This document shows, in pieces, positions 6,622-11,183 of a DNA stretch of 11,183 nucleotides. The stretch lies in NCBI GenBank assembly GCA_964425255.1, contig CAYRMV010000107.1, forward strand, positions 1 through 11,183, read 5' to 3'. The stretch's first letter is position 1. Each line of letters begins with the position of its first letter. This DNA comes from CAYRMV01 sp964425255. GTDB taxonomy: Bacteria > Bacteroidota > Bacteroidia > Flavobacteriales_D > Crocinitomicaceae. The notes under the pieces are model-generated. The model worked only from the letters and a program-made list of their open reading frames with translations, had not been told where the DNA came from and made no database searches. The position numbers were made by a program, and so were the translations under genes.

Positions 6622-7741
6622 CTAAATCACTTTTAATTTCGTTTAATTTTGCTAATGACAAGTTCCAGAAATTGGTTCCAAACTTGGCTAAAATAGCATC
6701 TACTTCTGCATTCGAAAATTTACGAGTCTCCAAAGGCGCATAGCGCAAACACAAAGTAAAAGCATACGCTTCCGATACAACATGCAAGAATTTTGCTTGA
6801 TCTCCACCGAAGCTAGAAACCGCTTGATCCAAATAATTCATTGCATTCTGAGCTGAAATTTTCTCCCACATTGTTCTGATTTCAACAATGGCTGCATCGC
6901 GATCCGCTGTTTTGTTGTTTACAATCGCAGCACGACCTTTCAAAAAGTTATTCATCATGGTTGCATTTGCACCAAGAGTACCGTTCACAGTATTGGCATA
7001 TTTCCCCCAAAAATCAGCAGGAACAACTGTTGGAAAATTCGGCTCTACACCAAAGTAACCAAACGCTTCATCCCAATGATGTTCCATAGCAGTGTAGTTC
7101 GTTCCAGAAACGTTAGTAGCATTGTCCACATTCATTTTCGATTCCGAAAAATATACATTCAATGCTTGGTTCATGAAAACTGCTCCCATCAATCCTTTTT
7201 CAATCAATTGAAGGTATTCCACACCATTTCGGTTGAAAATGTATGATTTATTATCCGTTGTTGTCAATTTTCCTGCTTGACCATTGCTTGCTGCATTTGC
7301 AAACGATAGGCTGCTTACCGCCATGGAATCCATGTAATCTTCAAACTTAGATTGATCCAAGGCGAAACATTTATCTTTCAATTGTTTCGTTGAAGTGAAC
7401 GAAAAAGCACCGTTTCCATTTCCGTTTGTGTTTGAAAACATGTCTTTCAATTGTTGTGCTGAAATAGTCGCTCCAGTTGCCGTTTTCATGTAAACAACCA
7501 TCTCGCGCAAGTGATTTAATCGCTCTGTTTGACCAGCATAACTTACCGTCGAATTTCCGTTTTCATCGTTAAAAACGTACGTTGTTGGAATGGAATACGT
7601 GTTGGATTCGTATGTACAAGAACCATCGTCTTTTTTCGCTTTATCATTGTAATTCAGAGCATTTTCATCCGTACATCCTTCTTTTTTACATGAAGCAAAA
7701 ACAAGTGTTGAAGCCAAAGCAGCGTAAACCAGTTTATTCAT
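6608..7741 (-). CDS. DUF4856-type lipoprotein
   Basis: This 377-residue protein has a short hydrophobic signal ending FASC (Cys18), an acceptable Bacteroidota lipobox although Phe at -3 is not ideal. Directly after it comes one copy of the GCTD-ENALNY...DDGSC motif (residues 22-42), a short two-Cys module seen in many secreted Bacteroidota proteins. The body is mostly helical and contains EHHWDEAFGYFG (220-231), which I recognise as the hallmark of DUF4856 proteins. These usually sit beside imelysin genes, as here. The function of DUF4856 is not established; a surface or periplasmic partner of the imelysin protein and TonB receptor is inferred from context. It is the first gene of the operon, with a promoter 28 bp upstream of the ATG, and its end overlaps the imelysin start by 14 bp. 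Confidence 0.88.
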   Translation of the reverse strand: MNKLVYAALASTLVFASCKKEGCTDENALNYNDKAKKDDGSCTYESNTYSIPTTYVFNDENGNSTVSYAGQTERLNHLREMVVYMKTATGATISAQQLKDMFSNTNGNGNGAFSFTSTKQLKDKCFALDQSKFEDYMDSMAVSSLSFANAASNGQAGKLTTTDNKSYIFNRNGVEYLQLIEKGLMGAVFMNQALNVYFSESKMNVDNATNVSGTNYTAMEHHWDEAFGYFGVEPNFPTVVPADFWGKYANTVNGTLGANATMMNNFLKGRAAIVNNKTADRDAAIVEIRTMWEKISAQNAMNYLDQAVSSFGGDQAKFLHVVSEAYAFTLCLRYAPLETRKFSNAEVDAILAKFGTNFWNLSLAKLNEIKSDLDAKF

Positions 7742-7768
7742 TTTTATTTAGATTTATTTTAAACAAGG

Positions 7769-7799
7769 CAAAAGTAGCTCAGTTGAGAAGGGGATGCAA
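7769..7799 (-). promoter_or_regulatory. Bacteroidota-type promoter of the four-gene operon
   Basis: On the minus strand a perfect -7 box TACTTTTG (7769-7776, consensus TAnnTTTG) lies 20 bp downstream of a -33 TTG (7797-7799). This leaves a leader of roughly 20 nt before the ATG at 7741. Between the boxes is the short dyad CTCA-AC-TGAG. I looked for a Fur-like box and did not find a convincing one. Confidence 0.65.
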
Positions 7800-7861
7800 T
7801 ACCACAAAAAAGGTATTTTACTCAAATCATTTAATTTTACAACAAATAAGAATAATTGGTT

Positions 7862-7898
7862 AAAAAAAGAAGCCGTTCCAAAAGAAATCGAAACGGCT
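7862..7898 (-). terminator. Intrinsic terminator of the E1 gene
   Basis: In minus-strand RNA the stem AGCCGTT / AACGGCT (7892-7898 with 7871-7877) closes a 14-nt loop. It is followed after two bases by a run of seven U (7862-7868). It starts about 35 nt after the stop codon of the E1 fusion gene and separates that gene from the next operon's promoter. Confidence 0.8.
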
Positions 7899-7910
7899 CA
7901 AATACGTAAA

Positions 7911-7936
7911 ATGTATTTCTTTAATGTATTTCTTTA
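7911..7936. repeat. Tandem duplication of 13 bp across the E1 stop codon
   Basis: ATGTATTTCTTTA occurs twice head to tail (7911-7923 and 7924-7936). The last three bases of the second copy are the complement of the TAA stop of the E1 gene. The duplication therefore extends the 3' untranslated region without changing the protein. It looks like a recent slippage event. Confidence 0.85.
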
Positions 7937-9937
7937 ATATGCGTCCAAAGAAACCAATGTTTCAAAAAAGCGTGTTTTTGGTAAAAAGTTATCTTCTAAA
8001 TTGGCAGCAAACGGAACGGGAGTGTCCAACGATCCAACTCGTTTCACAGGAGCATCCAAATCATTGAAACAATTTTCGTTGATTAATGCTACTAATTCAC
8101 CGCCTATTCCGCCTGTCAAACAATCTTCGTGAAGAACGATCACTTTACCTGTTTTACGAACGGAATGATAAATTGCTTCGGTATCCAATGGCGCTAATGA
8201 ACGAAGGTCTATGATATCCATCGAAATAGTTGGATATTTATCCGCAGCTTCCAAAGCCCAATGAACTCCTAATCCATACGTAATGACAGAGATGTCAGAA
8301 CCTTCTTTCACTGTTCGGGCTTTTCCAATTTCCAAGGTGTAATAATCATCTGAAATATCTTCTCGGACAGAACGATACAAGAATTTATGCTCAAAAAACA
8401 TTACTGGATTTGGATCTTCGATCGCCGCAGCAAGAAGGCCTTTTGCATCTCCGGGGAAAGCCGGATAAACAATTTTCAAACCAGGAGTATGGAAAAACCA
8501 AGCTTCGTTGCTTTGACTATGGAATGGACCTGCGGCAGCTCCAGCACCAGTTGGCATTCTCACAACAACATCCGCATTTTGTCCCCATCGCCAGTGAATC
8601 TTTGCCAGATTATTCACAATTTGATTAAATCCACACGTTACAAAATCAGCAAATTGCATTTCAACAACAGCCTTCATTCCACGAATAGACAAACCTAACC
8701 CCGTTCCAACAATTGCTGATTCACACAGCGGTGTATTGCGAACACGGTCTTTGCCAAATTGTTCTACAAATCCTTCTGTGATTTTGAAAACACCCCCATA
8801 TTCAGCAACATCTTGACCCATGATCACCAAATCAGGATATTTTTCCATGGATTGACGCAAACCATCCGAAATGGCATCAATAAAGCGCTTTTCTGATTTC
8901 GAAGAAGTCGCTGGATCTATAACAACTTGTTCAAAAGGAGCAAATAAATCCGTGAATTCACGTTGTGTATCTACCGAAATTTTTTCTTCAGCAAAAGCAA
9001 TATCTAACCCTTGTTGGATTTCATTTTTAATTTCAGCACGGTAATTTTCCACCATTTCATCTGTCAACAAACCGATTTCTCGCAAGAAAAGTTCATAGTT
9101 GACAACCGGATCTTTTTTCGACCATTCATCTTGAATTCCTTCAGGATAATATTTTGTCCCGGAAGCCTCTTCGTGACCTCGCATACGGAAAGTCATGCAT
9201 TCCAATAAAAATGGTCTCGGTTTTTGGCGAATGGAAGCCGCAATTTTTCGGATCGTTGAAATAACATCTAAAATATTATTTCCATCCACCTGAAAGGCAT
9301 CCATTCCATAGCCAATTCCTTTGTCGATAAACTGCTTGCAGCGGAATTGTTCGTTGCTCGGCGTAGATAAACCCCAAGCATTGTTTTCGATTGCAAAAAT
9401 TACGGGTAAATCCCAAACAGCAGCAACATTCAAAGCTTCATGAAAATCGCCTTCGCTTGCACCACCATCTCCAGTAAAAACAATTGTCGCTTTTTCTTCG
9501 CCTTTCAATTTCCCCGCCAACGCGATTCCATCTGCAATGGCCAACTGTGGACCTAAATGCGAAATCATTCCAACAATTTTATGTTCTTTCGATCCAAAGT
9601 GAAACGAACGATCACGGCCTTTTGTGAAACCCGACATTTTTCCTTGAAACTGAGCAAACAAACGATTTAATGGAATTTCTCTTGCTGTGAAAATCCCCAA
9701 ATTTCGGTGCATGGGCAATAAAAACTCTTCGGGATTCATCGCCAAAGCTGCCCCAACAGAAATTCCTTCTTGTCCCCAACCAGAGAACCATTTAGAGATT
9801 TTTCCTTGTCGTAAAAGAATCAACATTTTTTCCTCAATCAAACGAGGTTTGAGTATGGCTTTATAAATGGAGAGTAACTCAGTATCTTCAAATCCTGTTC
9901 GATCAAATTGAATCAAACGTTTAGCTAATGTTTCCAT
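7934..9937 (-). CDS. 2-oxo acid dehydrogenase E1, fused alpha and beta subunits
   Basis: This 667-residue protein joins both E1 subunits in one chain. The alpha half (1 to about 325) has the thiamine diphosphate motif Gly156-Asp-Gly158 ... Asn185-Asn186, the MHRN segment (76-79) and the loop FRMRGHEEAS (250-259). The beta half (from about 350) has MGQDVAEYGGVF (373-384), PLCESAIVGTGLG (403-415), PTGAGAAAGPFHSQSNE (462-478) with the likely active-site His473, and the C-terminal domain ending near DTPVPFA. A poorly conserved linker lies at about 326-350. The enzyme decarboxylates a 2-oxo acid and passes the acyl group to the lipoyl E2. The fused form in Bacteroidota is usually annotated as the branched-chain type (2-oxoisovalerate dehydrogenase), my preferred reading; pyruvate is the alternative. 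No E2 or E3 gene is nearby. It is a single-gene unit with its own promoter and terminator. Confidence 0.93.
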   Translation of the reverse strand: METLAKRLIQFDRTGFEDTELLSIYKAILKPRLIEEKMLILLRQGKISKWFSGWGQEGISVGAALAMNPEEFLLPMHRNLGIFTAREIPLNRLFAQFQGKMSGFTKGRDRSFHFGSKEHKIVGMISHLGPQLAIADGIALAGKLKGEEKATIVFTGDGGASEGDFHEALNVAAVWDLPVIFAIENNAWGLSTPSNEQFRCKQFIDKGIGYGMDAFQVDGNNILDVISTIRKIAASIRQKPRPFLLECMTFRMRGHEEASGTKYYPEGIQDEWSKKDPVVNYELFLREIGLLTDEMVENYRAEIKNEIQQGLDIAFAEEKISVDTQREFTDLFAPFEQVVIDPATSSKSEKRFIDAISDGLRQSMEKYPDLVIMGQDVAEYGGVFKITEGFVEQFGKDRVRNTPLCESAIVGTGLGLSIRGMKAVVEMQFADFVTCGFNQIVNNLAKIHWRWGQNADVVVRMPTGAGAAAGPFHSQSNEAWFFHTPGLKIVYPAFPGDAKGLLAAAIEDPNPVMFFEHKFLYRSVREDISDDYYTLEIGKARTVKEGSDISVITYGLGVHWALEAADKYPTISMDIIDLRSLAPLDTEAIYHSVRKTGKVIVLHEDCLTGGIGGELVALINENCFNDLDAPVKRVGSLDTPVPFAANLEDNFLPKTRFFETLVSLDAY

Positions 9938-9956
9938 GACATTTTTTTTCGTGGTG

Positions 9957-9991
9957 CAAAGCTAAAGGAATTTGTAGAAATTGGAATCAAA
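9957..9991 (-). promoter_or_regulatory. Bacteroidota-type promoter of the E1 fusion gene
   Basis: A perfect -7 box TAGCTTTG (9957-9964, minus strand) lies 19 bp before the ATG. A TTTG at 9988-9991 stands 23 bp upstream of it, at the long end of the accepted spacing, so the -33 assignment is weaker than the -7 box. Confidence 0.55.
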
Positions 9992-10047
9992 GGATTCGGT
10001 TTTGTTTGAAATCTTAACAGTATTTTGCGCAAATGAAAATCAAACAC

Positions 10048-10078
10048 AAAAAAAAACCGACTCCCAGCGGAATCGGCT
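10048..10078 (-). terminator. gdhA: Strong intrinsic terminator after glutamate dehydrogenase
   Basis: In minus-strand RNA positions 10078 to 10055 fold into a gap-free 10-bp stem (AGCCGAUUCC with GGAGUCGGUU, two G-U pairs) around the tetraloop GCUG. It runs straight into a U-tract (10048-10056). It begins about 20 nt after the stop codon. Confidence 0.9.
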
Positions 10079-10097
10079 TTGCTTATTTTGAAGAATA

Positions 10098-11183
10098 TTA
10101 CACCAAACCTTGATCAATCATTGCATCAGCAACTTTCACAAAACCAGCGATATTCGCTCCTTTCACATAATCAACAGATCCGTCTGGTCGTGTACCGTAT
10201 TTCACACAAGCTTCATGAATCGAAACCATGATTCCGTGTAATTTAGCGTCCACTTCCTCTGCTGTCCATGACAAACGCAATGAGTTTTGAGACATTTCTA
10301 AACCAGAAGTTGCTACACCACCTGCATTTGACGCTTTTCCTGGAGCAAACAAAACACCTGCTTGTTGGAATGCTTCAATTGCTTCTGGAGTTGACGGCAT
10401 GTTAGCGCCTTCAGCAACACACATTACACCGTTAGCAATCAATGCTTTTGCTTCTTCACCGTTCAATTCGTTTTGCGTAGCACAAGGTAAAGCGATGTCA
10501 GCTTTTACTTCCCAAGGACGTTTTCCAGCGATGAATTGAGCAGAAGGATATTTCGTTACATATTCTTGAATACGACCGCGTTTTACATTTTTCAACTCCA
10601 TTACGAATGCTAATTTTTCAGCATCGATACCTGTTGCATCATAAATGTAACCAGAAGAATCAGAAAGAGTAACCACTTTTGCACCCAATTGCGTTGCTTT
10701 TTCACAAGCAAACTGAGCCACGTTTCCAGAACCAGAAACAGCTACTGTTTTTCCTTCGAAGGTATCGTTTTTCGTTGCCAACATTTCTTTCGCGAAATAA
10801 ACTGTTCCGTAACCAGTTGCTTCTGGACGAATCAATGAACCTCCCCAGTTGCGTGCTTTACCAGTTAAAACACCTGTAAACTCATTACGAATACGTTTGT
10901 ATTGACCGAACATATAGCCAATTTCACGACCACCCACACCGATGTCACCCGCAGGAACATCTGTATCAGCACCAATGTGGCGAGATAATTCAGTCATGAA
11001 AGATTGACAAAATTTCATTACTTCGTTGTCTGACTTACCTTTTGGATCAAAATCAGAACCACCTTTTCCTCCACCCATTGGAAGAGTTGTCAATGAATTC
11101 TTGAAAATTTGTTCAAATCCTAAGAATTTCAAAATAGATAAATTCACAGAAGGATGAAAACGCAAACCACCTTTGTATGGTCC
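10098..11183 (-). CDS. gdhA: NADP-type glutamate dehydrogenase, 5' end beyond window
   Basis: The frame is open from the window edge, giving 361 residues; the family has about 445, so roughly 85 N-terminal residues are missing. The first visible residues are GPYKGGLRFHPSVNL. It is very close to Escherichia coli GdhA throughout. The catalytic set is present: Lys4, Lys28 (FKN), Lys40 (PMGGGKGG) and Asp80 (VPAGD), counted from the edge, which match Lys89, Lys113, Lys125 and Asp165 of the Clostridium symbiosum enzyme. The nucleotide fold shows SGSGNVA (150-156) and LSDSSG (173-178), and the latter favours NADP(H). The enzyme makes glutamate from 2-oxoglutarate, ammonium and NADPH in the cytosol. 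A TTG at 11165 could be mistaken for the start, but the conserved GPYKGG upstream of it shows that it is internal. Confidence 0.96.
   Translation of the reverse strand, partial: GPYKGGLRFHPSVNLSILKFLGFEQIFKNSLTTLPMGGGKGGSDFDPKGKSDNEVMKFCQSFMTELSRHIGADTDVPAGDIGVGGREIGYMFGQYKRIRNEFTGVLTGKARNWGGSLIRPEATGYGTVYFAKEMLATKNDTFEGKTVAVSGSGNVAQFACEKATQLGAKVVTLSDSSGYIYDATGIDAEKLAFVMELKNVKRGRIQEYVTKYPSAQFIAGKRPWEVKADIALPCATQNELNGEEAKALIANGVMCVAEGANMPSTPEAIEAFQQAGVLFAPGKASNAGGVATSGLEMSQNSLRLSWTAEEVDAKLHGIMVSIHEACVKYGTRPDGSVDYVKGANIAGFVKVADAMIDQGLV

Noticed and set aside
7742..7860. Fur-type iron box in the operon promoter
   Set aside because: I searched the region for GATAAT-like hexamer repeats; only AT-rich sequence and a short CTCA/TGAG dyad are present, too little to call a Fur site.
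11163..11165. Start of glutamate dehydrogenase at the TTG codon at 11165
   Set aside because: The frame continues upstream to the window edge and encodes GPYKGG, with an essential Lys of the family, so this TTG is an internal Leu codon.

Overview
The window looks like chromosomal DNA of a Bacteroidota bacterium, most likely Flavobacteriales. Three things point there: promoters of the TAnnTTTG type, a fused alpha/beta 2-oxo acid dehydrogenase E1, and lipoprotein and surface-protein modules typical of the phylum (a GCTD...DDGSC motif and a T9SS-style adhesin repeat). A member of Crocinitomicaceae, such as a Fluviicola relative, is a guess from protein style only. Every gene I can support lies on the minus strand, so transcription runs from high to low coordinates.

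Layout in order of transcription. (1) 11183-10098: hexameric NADP-type glutamate dehydrogenase, cut by the window edge, followed by a strong intrinsic terminator. (2) 9937-7934: a single-gene E1 alpha/beta fusion of a (probably branched-chain) 2-oxo acid dehydrogenase, with its own promoter and terminator. (3) 7741-1760: a tight four-gene operon behind a good Bacteroidota promoter. It encodes a DUF4856-type lipoprotein, an imelysin-like lipoprotein, an HTTM protein homologous to vitamin K-dependent gamma-glutamyl carboxylase, and a FecA-like TonB-dependent receptor. The genes overlap by 14 bp, are 6 bp apart, and overlap by 19 bp. (4) 1759-1255: a 505-bp non-coding stretch holding two copies of a palindromic repeat. 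(5) 1254-1: a 66-residue charged helical protein overlapping by 4 bp (ATGA) the start of a secreted surface protein that runs out of the window.

The four-gene operon is the most interesting part. The TonB receptor and imelysin protein suggest uptake of iron or an iron chelate: the receptor would import across the outer membrane and the two lipoproteins would act at the cell surface or in the periplasm. The third gene is a full-length membrane carboxylase homologue. It keeps the Lys and two His residues that are essential in the human enzyme. Bacteroidota make menaquinone (vitamin K2), so a cofactor could be available. I infer, without proof, that it could modify or process an exported partner encoded beside it.

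A second point of interest is the surface-protein gene at the left edge. Its AT-rich, Asn-rich N-terminal part is joined abruptly to a GC-rich conserved repeat module, which suggests domain shuffling, and it is translationally coupled to a small unknown protein.
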